From NCBI GenBank assembly GCA_047967505.1, contig CM106541.1: DNA of 64,000 nt; one strand, given 5' to 3'. The notes beneath the pieces are model-generated. The model did no database searches. It worked only from the letters and a program-made list of their open reading frames with translations, and had not been told where the DNA came from. This DNA comes from Dipteris shenzhenensis. Its lineage: Eukaryota; Polypodiophyta; Polypodiopsida; Gleicheniales. Of this stretch, positions 1-10,998 are shown piece by piece (the first letter of the stretch is position 1; every line of letters starts with the position of its first letter). The position numbers and the translations under genes were made by a program.

Positions 1-159
1 GCCCAAACATTTTCCCTGATTTCTAGGAGTGGATTTCCTCTAATATTCTCTTCCTACGTATAATCTTGAATGTCTCTTTGGTTGGCCTATGCAACTTGCC
101 AGCCCACCATCTTCTGGTGTATAATTTGGCTGACGAGTATCTTAGGCTTTCAAGCCTAG

Positions 160-1245
160 CTAGTTCAATCTTTGCGAGACAGAGATTGATCTATGCTTGC
201 ATGTCACAGTTACATGCCTGGGCTTCAAGAGGGTCGAATCTTTTTTGGACATTAAGAATCCTCTGATGCCAAACTTTATCTCTAATCTTTCTAGCCTATT
301 TAAGCACTTCTTGTGTTTTGAGGACCGCCGTCTTGTTCCAATAATTAGCCCCACGGACTCATCAATAAGTTTGGGAGCAATCCACAGCTCCACTTTAATT
401 TGAATGGTCCCTAATTGGAAGAGGGTGGGATCCACCTTAAACCAAGATGGGGCACCTTTTCCTGACCCAAAATCACATTGAAGGAGAAGTGGTTTGTGAT
501 CAAAAAATGCAAAAGTGGAGAAAACTATGCTTTTAAAATTAGAAGTGTCTTGGAGGAGGGCTTGGGAGAGATACACTCTATTTAAGCGAGCCTCTCTTCT
601 TGTGTCCTCAATCTTCTTGTTGGACCACATGAATTCGCCTGCTCCAATAGTGTCAACCAAATCAAGAGAATCCTTGAGTTCACTACAAGAGCGCAATTTA
701 GATCCTCTTAAAGTATTCCCTTTCCCCAACCATCTGACATTACTTGATTCAACCACATTGAAGTCACCTAAGGGCACAATGTCATCTTTGAAGTTGGATA
801 GGGACTGCCAAGTGTTGCATCTCTCACGACAACTACTAGTGGGTGCATAAACTGAGACTAATGAGAAGCAAATATGCATGAGTAGGCACTTCAAAAGAAT
901 CCACATGTTGTCAATGTCAACAACCACATCTAGAACACTTTGAGAGTAGTGCGACAGAATTTCGATTGCACACCCCCCTCTACCTTCCTCATGTGCTATG
1001 GAAAACCAAGTTCTCCTCTTGTCAACACTCTTGAGTCAAGCATCAAGAGCTTCACCGATTGTTTTAATTTCTTGTAGTGCCAAAAAAGTTGAAGAGATAG
1101 AGTTATCTCTCAGCAAAGTGGCTAGCATACCTGCCTTTCTATTGGGGTTTGTGAGACCTCGGACATTTAGGGTCAAAAAAGAGAGGGGTTTACTTACCAT
1201 TCTTTTTTTGCCCCTTTTTGGCCCTGGGGTTTGGGCTACTTGCAT
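160..1245 (-). pseudogene. LINE ORF2, endonuclease domain (5' part of ORF2)
   Basis: N-terminal endonuclease/exonuclease/phosphatase domain of a LINE polyprotein, which nicks target DNA. Catalytic motifs appear in order: LNVRGL (Asn) near 1170, ALQEIK (Glu) near 1070, VYAPT near 845, GDFN near 765 and a DHKP equivalent of SDHxP near 500. The frame changes between about 1036 and 927, where one frame stops and the next carries on with no loss of domain, so one frameshift is present. Beyond the domain the frame runs into a linker to 160, followed by stops. RT and C-terminal domains are expected left of the window. Confidence 0.78.
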
Positions 1246-1531
1246 GTGCTGCAGGGCCTTTAGCTGTAGACAATCTTCTCTTGTTGTGTGATATAATAGT
1301 AGGTTTGCCCTTAACGACTATGTCTTTATCTGGCTGGAGAGGAAGAGGGAGATCTTAGGTCCTCCGTAAGCATATCATCACTCTTTATTACTTCATCTTC
1401 AAAATCCTTGTCTCAATCTTCACCTTGTTCGAGCTTCAGAATGATCTAAGGATTGGGTTCAGGAATCATGCTATTTGCACGTCCATTTTTTGTTTAAACC
1501 TTTGGGCTACTCAGAGTTGTTTTTGGCAAAC

Positions 1532-2561
1532 TCATTTTAATGGGCAGTTCTTAACTATGTGGTCGGATAGACTGCACAGAAAGCATGAGTTGGGAAGGTT
1601 CTTATACAGAACCTTCAGTTCTCTTAGTATTCCTCCTCTTCGGTTAAGAATCACAAGCATATCAAGCAACTCCTCCGCTACATCGAGTTGCACAAAGACC
1701 TGGGGAGTACCTCTAGGATTAATGAATTGTTCCCTTTCTACACTAACAACCTCTCCTAGACTACTACATATTGATGCAACTTGGTTGCACAGTGAGAAAG
1801 GCAAATCTGGAAGCTCTACCCATACCGGTAGAATCGTTAAGCGTGGGTTATCTGGACTGAAGAAGGGAGACCACTTGTCAAGATACAAAGGTTGGTTGCG
1901 CACAGCCCAAAGACCATGCAACAAGACTCTCACATCATGTTTAGCCTTTTCAAAGAGGAAAACAAAGTAGCCTGTACAGAGGACGCAGACATTGGTTACT
2001 AGATTGTGTCTCCTACTCCAATTGGTTCTAAACCAATTTTCAAGGAAGGCAGCTAGGGGACGAGGACCATGTAGATAGCCAACAAGTATACGCGACTCGA
2101 GCCATTCGACTGATTCATCATCAAGGAGATCTTCATTGACTTGGGCAAACACGATTTTACGTGGTTCACATTGTGTCCTCTCCTGGAACACTTGAGCTCT
2201 GCTTTTGAAAGCCTCATGCAGCATCAAATGATCGATTTCCTACTTTTATTTCATTGGGGGTGCACCCTTTGCCGGGGATCTTATTTGATGGTTGGCCTTC
2301 CTCTTGGGTTGACTTCTCATTAGCTGTGGTTTGGGTCCCATTCCTCTATTCTTGTACGCCCGCTTGTCCAAGAGCTGCCAAAAGGTTTTTCCTTTCTTTG
2401 AAGGGGATAGAGAAGAAGGCCCCACGTACAAGGCACTGAGTGTTGAAGCTTCCCAAGGTAGCTAGGAGATGCTGCTCCAATGTTAAGAGAACCATGACTT
2501 GTGGCCCTTCCAGGTCTGCTACCTCCACGACTGGCAATGGTGTAGGAGTTTCCTCAATCAC
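1532..2561 (-). pseudogene. LINE ORF1 (DUF4283-like, CCHC zinc knuckle)
   Basis: RNA-binding ORF1 protein of a plant LINE. The clean open stretch 2227-1532 (about 230 codons) carries the DUF4283-like core (for example NWFRTNW and LPVWVELPDLP) and ends in a knuckle of the CX2CX4HX4C form, C-FL-C-SLSD-H-IVKN-C. Upstream, 2561-2246 holds N-terminal pieces in other frames (one contains KTFWQLLDKRAYKNRG), so the N-terminal half is broken by at least one frameshift or stop near 2230-2430. Such proteins bind element RNA and act as chaperones during target-primed reverse transcription. The family call is firm; the exact start is not. Confidence 0.75.
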
Positions 2562-2640
2562 TGGTTCCTCTTTGGGTTCCTTCTTGGAAGCCTGTAGTAG
2601 AGGTCCAAGTATCTCTGTATCGGAAAAAATATGAACCCTG

Positions 2641-4160
2641 ACATGTCATCATGTTTCCATTATTTCTAGAGTATGTGGGGGATAAGAGTTCTTAGAAAGG
2701 ATGTTTGTCTCATCCCTATATCTAACTTTGTGATTACCAAGTCTAAGATAATGGTCCTAGGGAGGGCTTGTTGTTGCCAACTTCATTTCTTCTCTAATGA
2801 ACTCCATGGTCCACTCCTCTTCTAATTCCAACATTAGATCAGGATGTCCTTGCCAAGAAATGAATACCTCATGAGACTATGAGTCCCATCATGCACATCA
2901 TCATCCATCACCTCCCATTGTAGGTTTTTTCATGTAAATCTTCTATATGTGAAAGACATGTAAAGATTTTCGCATGCTAATGAGATACCTACAAAAATTA
3001 GAATCTATTCAATAATAGTATCTTGTAACATGATCCTCACATGATCACTTTTTTTACAAACAAGAATTATTAGCTGTAGTCACTAAAATGTCGTGGTAAG
3101 TTGACATTTTACCAAATCTTTACTACGACATGTTCTTTTTGTCCATCCATTGTGTCAAATAATTTGCATAGCCGGTCCAATTCTAAGCTCTTGCAAGTAT
3201 ATGTTATCTTTTTTTTCTTCTTACAAGTAGCAAATATCTTCTACCAATAGTTGGCTTTATAGCATTTCTCACATCATTGAACATTTTATTTTCATATGAT
3301 TTGCTGATCTCTATGCTTGGAAGCGGCCAATCTGGACTATCTAGCCTTCTTGACTTGGAAAGATACATTGAGTCATAAAAGAAGTTCCCATCCTTCTTCA
3401 GCTTTGATGGTGTGCGACCTTCATACTAAAGCCTACTAATCTCATCTTGTAGGACATACAATCCCCTAGGTATGCATACTATCGTGTCCTAGTCCTTGTA
3501 ATTGACAGACACAAAACTATAAAAAAAATGTTAGGCATAAGAAAGTTGTGTCAATGTCCCTAGTAGGTAATTGCAAACACTTTAAAGCATGACCTAATAC
3601 ACTATGAGGTACTTACAATTGGGCCTACAATGTGGAAGGCCTACATTCAGATGCACGTATATGTCCACATGGGTAAAGATAGTTCAAATATGTACACAAA
3701 TTATTGTCTAATTGTTTGATAATGGGAGAGATTTTGAAATCCATTATTCTACCCTAGCAATGTTTGAAGATGTCCTTTCCATCCTTTCGAGCCACTTATA
3801 ACACCAACGATTAGTGGGTTGCATTGTGATCCAAGAAATTTTCCTTTGGAGAGGAGGAAACCATTTCTCATGATCATCCTTGTTTTTTAGTATAATAGCC
3901 TATAAGTACCTTGATATCTCTCATTTTCCATCTTCATAGTCCCTGTTCTAGTATCATATGATTAACAATAGCTCTCTTCCTCTCTCTTACAACCCATAAA
4001 CATAGTAGTCATTTGAAAAAATGTTGCAAAACTCACAATCTCTATCCCTCTCTGTTCTTCTCCAAACTCTTTCTCTCTCTCCCTCTCTCTTTCTCACTCT
4101 CAATCTCTCTCCCTCTCTTTCTCTATCTCTTTCTCTCTAGCTATCTTTCTCTCTCCCTCC
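2641..4160. other. Non-coding, AT-rich; one unrecognised coding-like stretch
   Basis: No gene recognised. On the minus strand about 3490-3230 reads with few stops (it contains GLYVLQDEISRL and DGNFFYDSMYLSKS) and could be a worn exon, but I cannot assign a family. A short inverted repeat ATGTCGTGGTAA / TTACTACGACAT lies at 3087-3131. The 4020-4160 end grades into CT-rich sequence. Confidence 0.4.
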
Positions 4161-4238
4161 TTCCCTCTGTCCTTTAACCTATCCCTTGGCACAAACAAAC
4201 AAAAAAATATTTTGAAATACATAGCTTGCTTTAGCATG

Positions 4239-4302
<64 letters not shown>

Positions 4303-4458
4303 CCTTCAAGCTATCCACTTACACAAAGAAACAAGAAATTATTTCAAAATACTTAGTTCAAGATATGATCTTTCTTCCTTACTCTTACTCCCCTATTCCT
4401 TCACACAAACAAAGTAAATACTATTTTGAAATAATTATGAGGATACGATCTCTCTCCT

Positions 4459-4494
<36 letters not shown>

Positions 4495-4500
4495 AGCTCC
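4160..4500. repeat. CT microsatellites inside a degenerate ~110-bp tandem unit
   Basis: Pure (CT)n at 4242-4298 and 4464-4492. The sequence between them repeats a unit with a CTATCC-like stretch, ACACAAACAAA, TATTTTGAAATA and a GAT-rich end, seen three times starting near 4190, 4318 and 4400. The open frames here are microsatellite artefacts. Confidence 0.8.
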
Positions 4501-4502
4501 AT

Positions 4503-5365
4503 CCCATGACTTCCACAAGATGAGTAGGGTGTATGGGGTTTTGAGGATTTTTGTCACTATAGATATATCAATGATGTCGTTTGTAGTATAAGTGTAGCTT
4601 AGGACCTTGGGTCATATTCCTGTGAGAGACATAGGCTCAAGTCTGGGGAGCAAACATCGTGTATGCTTATGCAAAAGGAAAATTCATCATGGTCACGGTA
4701 ATGAAGACTTTCACATCCATTGGGGTTTTCAAGGTTCAGAAAAATTTTCATAGTTCAAAAGGAGGATTCAGGGTTCAAAAGGGGCTTCAAGGTCCAGGGT
4801 TAAAAGGAGGTTTCAAGGCTAAAAATGGAGTTCAAGGTTAGATGGGGGATTCAAGGTTCAAAATAAAGTACATGGTGGAGAACTCATCTCCCTCATAGAT
4901 TATGGAGGTCAAGGAACTAATCTAAGAGGGTAAGGGTTTAGGAAAAGCATATGAGTGGGAAAGAAAAAAGGTGTAAGAGCATGGGGGTGGTGGAGAGAGG
5001 GGAAAAGGGAGGAAGAGAGGGAGAGGAGTTGCAAGGTTGGAGGAGAGGGGAGTAGGAGACAAGGTTAGGATATGCTTTTGGATGTGGAGTGCAAGAGAGC
5101 ATGGACACTTGGAGACAATTACATGAAACACTAAAATAGAACTCAACACAATGCCCCAAAGAGTGTGCCAGGCTTCATGGATACCTTCTCTCTCTATATG
5201 TAGAAATTTTAATACTTTGTCTGCCTACATGTAAAACTTGTATGTAGGATGCACATGTAGAAGTTTCATGTAGAACATGCATGTAGAAACTACATGTAGA
5301 ACTTGCATGTATGAATCGTATGTAGAGCTTGCATGTAGAACTTGCATGTAGAATATGCATTACGG
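4503..5365 (+). repeat. Interspersed repeat family A, copy 1
   Basis: About 860 bp collinear with 19979-21005. Shared landmarks in order: ATGACTTCCACAAGATGAG-like start, TAGTATAAGTGTAGCTTAGG, GGCTCAAGT.TGGGGAGCAAAC, a run of short GGTTCAAAAGGAGG-type units, a purine-rich block (4920-5060), and an array of CATGTAGAA-type units at 5220-5350. No coding capacity recognised. No terminal repeats or target duplication were found, so the element class is unknown. Confidence 0.8.
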
Positions 5366-5538
5366 GAGAATTGGGGTCTCAAAAGGGCCTCATAAGGAAT
5401 GGATTAAGAAATGGATTAGTCCTAATGAAAGGGCCAAGGTAGGTCCCAAAAAGTCCTAACCCCCCCTTACCTAGGTGGGTTAAGCCCAAAAGTGACCCCA
5501 CCTCTTACACAACTCTTACTCCTAGGTGGGAACTAAAA

Positions 5539-5569
5539 AATTCAAAATTCAAAATTTGAATTTTGAATT
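5539..5569. repeat. Perfect palindrome, 15-bp arms
   Basis: AATTCAAAATTCAAA, one A, then its exact reverse complement. It sits directly at the left boundary of the polypyrimidine tract that starts at 5570. Confidence 0.95.
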
Positions 5570-6240
5570 CCCTCCCTCCTTCTCTCTCCTCCTTCCCTCC
5601 CTCCCCCTCCTCACTCCCCCTCCCTCACTCTCTCCTCCCCCTCCCTCCTCCTCCCTCTCCCTCCCTCCCTCCCTCCCTCCCTCCTCCCCCTCCCTCCTCC
5701 CCCTCCCCTCCTCACTCCCTCCTCCCCCTTCCTCCTCCTCCCCCTCCCTCCCTCCCTCCTCCATGCCTGCTCCTCCTCCCCTCCCCCTCCCTCCTCCTCC
5801 ACTGCTACTCCTCCTCCCCCCTCCTGCCTACTCCTCCCCCTCCCTCCCTCCTCCATGCCTGCTCCTCCTCCCCTCCCCCTCCCTCCTCCTCCACCGATGC
5901 TCCTCCTCCCCCCTCCCTCTTGCTCCAGCCCCTCCCTCCCTCCTCCACGCTTACTCCTCCTCCCTCCCTCCTCCATGCCTGCTCCTCCTTGCTCCCTCCA
6001 CCACACCTATTGCTCCTCCTCCCTCCCTCCCCCCTCCATGCCTGCTCCTCCTCCCCTCCCCCTCCCTCCTCCTCCACTGCTGCTCCTCCTCCCCCCTCCC
6101 TCCTACTCCTTCCTCCTCCCTTCCTCCTCCTCCATACCTACTCCTCCTCACCCTCCACACCTGCTGGTCTACCCCCCTTTCCTCCTCTTTAACTACTGGT
6201 CCTCCCTCCCCCATCCCTCCTCCTCCTCGCCCTCCCTCTT
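5570..6240. repeat. Polypyrimidine tract (CCCTCCCTCCTCC-type), ~0.67 kb
   Basis: Almost only C and T on the plus strand. Longer internal units repeat at higher order (CTCCATGCCTGCTCCTCC recurs near 5758, 5850, 5968 and 6034). Long Pro/Ser-rich frames on plus and Gly/Glu/Arg-rich frames on minus are compositional and are not annotated as genes. The complementary strand has many G-runs suited to G-quadruplexes. Confidence 0.9.
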
Positions 6241-6414
6241 CCTGCGTGCTGCACCTTCAAGCCTGCATCTCCACACCTTCTCCTTCTCTACACTCCTTTA
6301 CTCATGGCACCATTCGAGGATGTCTCCAACAAGTACTAGGTTCACTTAGAGTTGGAGGCTGAATATGCAAGCACACATAGTCTGGGATTGAGGGGAGCTT
6401 CCAAAATCCATAGT

Positions 6415-9150
6415 CTTCTTTTGCAAGGAAAGAAGCATCTCAACCTTTGGGTAGAAGGATCCTTGTATCCTTTAGATTCTACCAACTAAAAGAGCCCTCC
6501 TTTCCATGCAATGCATGAGCTAGTTCGGTTTGTTGGAAATGGACATGCGGGGTTGCTTGGTTATTGCAATCAGTTAAATAATGCTCAGTCAATGGCTATG
6601 CAAGCAATCGAGATGCGTAGAGCCCAAGTAGAGATGCTAGCACATTTATGAAATAGCACCATTGTTGTAATGCATAACTCTATGCAGGATCTTCAAAGGA
6701 AGAACCAGGATCTTCATGATAAAGCCAAAGCATTGGACTTGGAGCGAAATACATTGGACTTGGAGCGACATAAATTAGAAGAGTCAATTTGTAAGCTAGC
6801 TGAGTCCTTAGAAAGATCTATATACAGTCAAGTTCGACGAGCCATAGAGAAGGAATGAGAGAAGGCAAAAGAATGAGTGCAAAAGATGAAAGAAACATCT
6901 TTGGGATTCAAGGAGAGGAAAAGAAGGTACTTGCATAACATGGATGCATTGGCACCCACTGGTGGTGCTAGAAAGACAAAAGTCCAGGCTACAAGGTTGG
7001 TTATCAAATGTTCCAATGAAATTACACTCTTTTGTGCTACCCTATTTGTGACTAAGCTTTTCTTGTGTTCTTCTTTAGGAACTTCATGGAAGATGTGATG
7101 GCAAGAACAGACGGGATGATATTGATTGTTCATATGCTCTACCTAGTTTATTGAAGTCAAGCGATGTCATTGGCATACTAAGGGACCCGACACAAGTGCT
7201 TACATGTGTAAGTTACTGAAGAGGTGATGGACTTCAAGGATATTGTGGATGCAAAGGAGATGGTTGGAGCTTGTGATACTGCCGGTGTAGGTCGTGAAGC
7301 TTACACATCTATTTTCAACAATTTCAAATCTGCTATTTTGGGAAAGTATAAGAAGTCTACAGTGCCCCTACCCACACCTTGGTCTGTGAGGCATGCACGG
7401 CGAGAAACAAACCAATGTGCAAGAGAAATTCTTGGAGGGTACCATTGCGTAAGGGGCACAATGACTTGGAAGAGTAAAAAAAAATCTAGCTTGCAAACCT
7501 TTGAGATGAGTGCTTTCAATAATGTCTACTTAGATGTTGAGAAACTGCAACAAGCAATGGTCAAATTCTATGGCCTGAGAGAAGATGGTAAGAGGAAATC
7601 CATTATAGCATTACACTTTACTTAGTTCATTTCCTATATCATGTTTATCCTAATGATTTCTCTCTTTTGTTGTATAGATTGCAATGGAAAGCTCAAATTT
7701 GTCATCAAAATGGATGAAGCTCAATTGGTGAAAGAACACAAGTTAGAGAGAGTGAGCATCTGCATTATGAATAAAGCCTTAGCCTTTGTTTAAGGGAACG
7801 AAGAAGTAGAGCAAGATTTCTCAGTGCAATCACAGAAAGATATATGGTGGCTTGCATCATTTGAGACTCCGAAAGAGTGCCATGAGACATTGAAGTGGGT
7901 TCCAGATAGAACAGGAATCCCATCAATGATCCGAAGACAAGAGGAAGGGCAAACATTGACAGTCGATGGCCATGGAACATTTTGAGTTGAATGGTATCTT
8001 GCCGGTGATTTGAAAACCCTCAAGTGCTTGCATGGTTGTGATACAGTGGAAAATGCAATGAACACATGCCTTTATTGCATGTGTTCGCAACGTAAGCAAA
8101 AGCCTAGCTTACAATGGGAGTATGGCATTCTATCTTGCAGCCAAACGCAAGCTCCCAATCATGACAAGAAGGATCCAAAGTGTGATCCCCTCTTGGCCAT
8201 CCCACTTGAGAGAGTAGACATATGTACTTTACATGCAGAACTACGTGTACTTGATAAGTTGTTGTATTTGCATCTTGTTTGTGCTTGGAATTTAATTCCA
8301 CAAGAAGTATCCGCACGGTGCATTGCAGAGGCTGAGAAGTTGCTGTCAGAGATGGGATTCCATGTAGGACATGTCAAACTTAAGGAGGATAAGAAAATGT
8401 CTAGGGCAACACAGAATCTTCCTGCAAAAGTGTCCATGGGTAGAGGGAAGGCAAGGAGATTCCTATCGAACCACAATCTCAACAAAGACAAACATACATT
8501 ATCTCAAAGTAGTTTGGGTAGGGAATACTGGAAGGCATTGTGTGAATGCACGAACAATAAGGTCTCTCATCCTCAAGTAGAAACTTTGAGAGCTAAAGTA
8601 TGGACAAAGGTAGATGCATTGATAAAATTGCTTCACTAGGTTCAAATCGATGAGATGTATTATGAAAGGTTCAGATGGCTGTGAAAGAGTTTCTGCAATT
8701 AATGGTGAAAGCATGGGGGGAGTCGCACATTATGCATTACATGGTAATCTTGGCACCATCGTAATATTTAGCACTTGCTTTATAAACAGTTTTTGTTGTT
8801 GAAATGATTCTCATCATGTTTGCAGCATATTCTCTATGCACAAGGACCATGGTCTGTACAAAATTGGGGCCCTTTGTCCATTTGGAATACACAAGGCATG
8901 GAGAAGTCGCACTATAGAGCCAAGGAAGCCTACTTCAAGAACTCAAGGCATGGTGGTGGTGTCACTCATAGCAATGCATTGCATGAGATGTTCGACTGAT
9001 TTTTTAGATGTTTACTAGGAAGGACTTTGAAGTTTGAAAAGGCAAAGGCATCAGAACTTGCAAAAGTAGTTCAAATTGTATTAAAGAATAGAAGGCATAG
9101 TGCTTTGAAAGCATCCATAGGGAGTCGAGGAGTCGCACGTTGGTTGTAAG
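6415..9150 (+). pseudogene. Transposase-like gene, intron-containing, broken
   Basis: Likely exons: about 6415-6998 with an N-terminal coiled coil (LDLERNTLDLERHKLEE); 7078-7203; 7224-7588; 7677-8737; 8826-9147. Introns with GT/AG ends are suggested by TTGTTGTATAG before 7677 and TTTGCAG before 8826. The core reads VEWYLAGDLKTLKCLHGCD, then a CLYCMC cysteine motif, PLLAIPLERVDICTLHAELR, and near the end WNTQGMEKSHYRAKE with HGGG. This order matches, from memory, large uncharacterised proteins found in many copies in cnidarians, lancelets and some fungi and regarded as transposon-derived. In-frame stops: TAA near 7792, TGA near 7983, plus two in the first exon. Family match is moderate; the pseudogene state is clear. 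Confidence 0.55.
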
Positions 9151-9235
9151 CTAGAGTGAGAGAAGGGACCAGATGGGTCCAACCACCAATAGAAGCTATG
9201 TTGTAATTGTATACAAATATGAAATAAATATATTG

Positions 9236-9307
9236 CTTATTTTGACCACGATTTGTGTACTCACTATTTAATATCTTTCTTATTTTGACCACAATTTTCA
9301 TACTCAC
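9236..9307. repeat. 42-bp tandem duplication
   Basis: CTTATTTTGACCAC followed by a diverged tail ending ACTCAC occurs twice, at 9236-9265 and 9278-9307. Confidence 0.7.
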
Positions 9308-9515
9308 ATGACATTAGGGAAAGTAGGGACATGGTGAAGGAGGGGGGAGAGACGGGAGGGGCACGAGGTAGGGCAAGGGGAGGGGTGGAGTGGTAGCAAG
9401 GGTGGTGGGAGGGGGGGATGGGGGGTATGGGGAAGGGCAACATGTGTGGGTGGGGCAAGTAGGGGGAGGGCAATAGGGGGGAGAGGAACAAGGGTGGGGT
9501 GTGGGGGTTAAAGGT
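9305..9515 (+). repeat. G-rich tract upstream of an LTR-element primer site
   Basis: About 210 bp of purine-dominated sequence with many runs of three to seven G on the plus strand, enough for several G-quadruplexes. It ends just before a TATA-like CATATATAAATG at 9554-9565, so it may belong to the promoter part of the LTR that ends near 9662. Confidence 0.7.
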
Positions 9516-9664
9516 CACTGTGCCTTTACCCCGATTATGTACAATACTCAAACACATATATAAATGAATGAAAAAGAAGATTAGGGTGGCCACCAAAACT
9601 TGTGTGGCTCTCTGTTTCTCTCTCTCCCTCTTCCGTTCTTGCTTCCATTGAGAGCACTCTCAAC

Positions 9665-9676
9665 TGGTATCAGAGC
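9665..9676 (+). promoter_or_regulatory. Primer-binding site (initiator tRNA-Met type)
   Basis: TGGTATCAGAGC, complementary to the 3' end of plant initiator tRNA-Met, as in most plant LTR retrotransposons. It follows an LTR-like end ACTCTCAAC and is followed by CTGGGTGATC. The same twelve bases start the copia element at 12966. Confidence 0.85.
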
Positions 9677-10404
9677 CTGGGTGATCTAGCTGAGCGTGCG
9701 TGAATGCTTGAAGCTCAGCAGCTCTGTGGGAGGAAGGAGAAGCTCTGTGGGAAGCTTTGTGGGTGACTTTACTTGCATCCGAGTGTGCTGAGACCTTGGA
9801 GGAACCTTTGGAAAAGTCACTTTGGCTGTTCGAAGTGGTTTTGTGAGCCTGTTAAGTGGTTTCAAAGAAAAAGTCGTTTTTTGAGCTTTTCCCTGTTCCG
9901 TTCGATGACAGAGACTCCATATTGACTTGTAGAGGCAACTATTGCTTGCTTTTGGTGTCCACTTCACTTCAGGAGCTTGGAAACACCTTCATTCCTGAAT
10001 CTGGGATCATTTCATTTGATTTCTAACTCAATGTGTCAGTTTCTGCGTTTTTTGCCCGAGTGTTGGAACTCAAGTTTAGAGCGACCATTTGCAGATCTGT
10101 TAGTTCCGGTGGACTCAGGAGGTCCTAAAACTTCTATGTTGCTCATCATTCGCACTCCGGTGGAGTTTACAAACAGCTCTGTTTCCAAAAACGTTTTTCA
10201 GTCCGTGTGTTGGACCCAGTGATTGAGACCACGGTTTCCAAAACCGTCTGTCCCATTGCATTTCGGACGCCCAAAAACCCCTACCTATCAGTTCTTGCAT
10301 GATTCGGTGGAGGATTTTTAGAGTTATAGATCTCTGTCTATTCGATTTCGTCTCTCTGTTATGCATTTTTCATTCTAAGGTGCACACACGGACCTATCCA
10401 CGTT

Positions 10405-10930
10405 CGGTGGCACCTCCCTCAACTCTCGTGAGCCCTCCCCCAACTCTCGTGAGCCCTTCCCCAAGTCCTGTGAACCCACTCCCCAATCTCGTGAGCCTTC
10501 TCCTCCTCCCAAGTCCCGTGAGCCCACTCCCCAGTCTCATGATCCCACTCCCCAAGCCCCAAGAGCATGAGCCTTCCCGTCTGCCTTCCCCTCATCGTTC
10601 CCCTCAGCCTTCCCCTCAGCCTTCCCCTCATCCTTCCCTTCTTCCTTCCCCTTAGTCTTCCCCTCTTAGCCTCAGCTGACCCTGAACCTTCCCCTCAGCC
10701 TTCCCCTCATCCTTCCACTCAACCTTCCCCTCAGCCTTCCCGTCAACCTTCCCCTCAGCCTTCCCCTCGGCCTTCCCCTTCCCATGAGATCACTCCCCTG
10801 ATCGAGCAACATATCTTTCAGAGTCTCCCTTCCCCTCATATTTCCCCTCCCCATGAGAGGACTCCCCCACACGAACAAAATGTATTCAATAACCTCTCGG
10901 ACATAGAGAGCCTTCCTGAGGGCCAGTAGT
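10405..10930 (+). pseudogene. Ser/Pro-rich repeat-coding remnant
   Basis: One frame from about 10420 to 10565 reads units of the form SREPTPQ (SREPSPN, SREPFPK, SREPSPPPK, SREPTPQ, SHDPTPQ). Other frames continue with SPQP units to about 10790, then HEITPLIEQ and HERTPPHEQ up to a TAG at 10927. The frame hops more than once, so it is no longer translatable. It lies just upstream of the H3-like gene; whether it was part of the same protein is uncertain. Confidence 0.5.
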
Positions 10931-10998
10931 CTGCTAGGAAGAGCACAATCTTCCCTCTCTTGGTGATACATCCCATCGTAGAAATGGTGCCTATGCCC

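Larger units (their letters stand above)
1..2640 (-). mobile_element. LINE retrotransposon, partial (cut by window edge)
   Basis: Minus-strand non-LTR element. Going leftwards it shows an ORF1 with a DUF4283-like region and CCHC knuckle, then the start of ORF2 with an apurinic-type endonuclease. The reverse transcriptase would lie beyond position 1. The right (5') limit near 2640 is only where coding similarity fades; no target duplication could be paired because the 3' end is outside. It is a different subfamily from the LINE at 30.5-37.8 kb: AT-richer and lacking its long Pro-rich ORF1. Confidence 0.8.

Noticed and set aside
4212-4523. Ser-Leu repeat frame
   Set aside because: CT microsatellite.
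5526-6362. Long Pro/Ser-rich open frames on plus and Gly/Glu/Arg-rich on minus
   Set aside because: All six frames are open because the DNA is almost pure CT. No codon pattern or domain.
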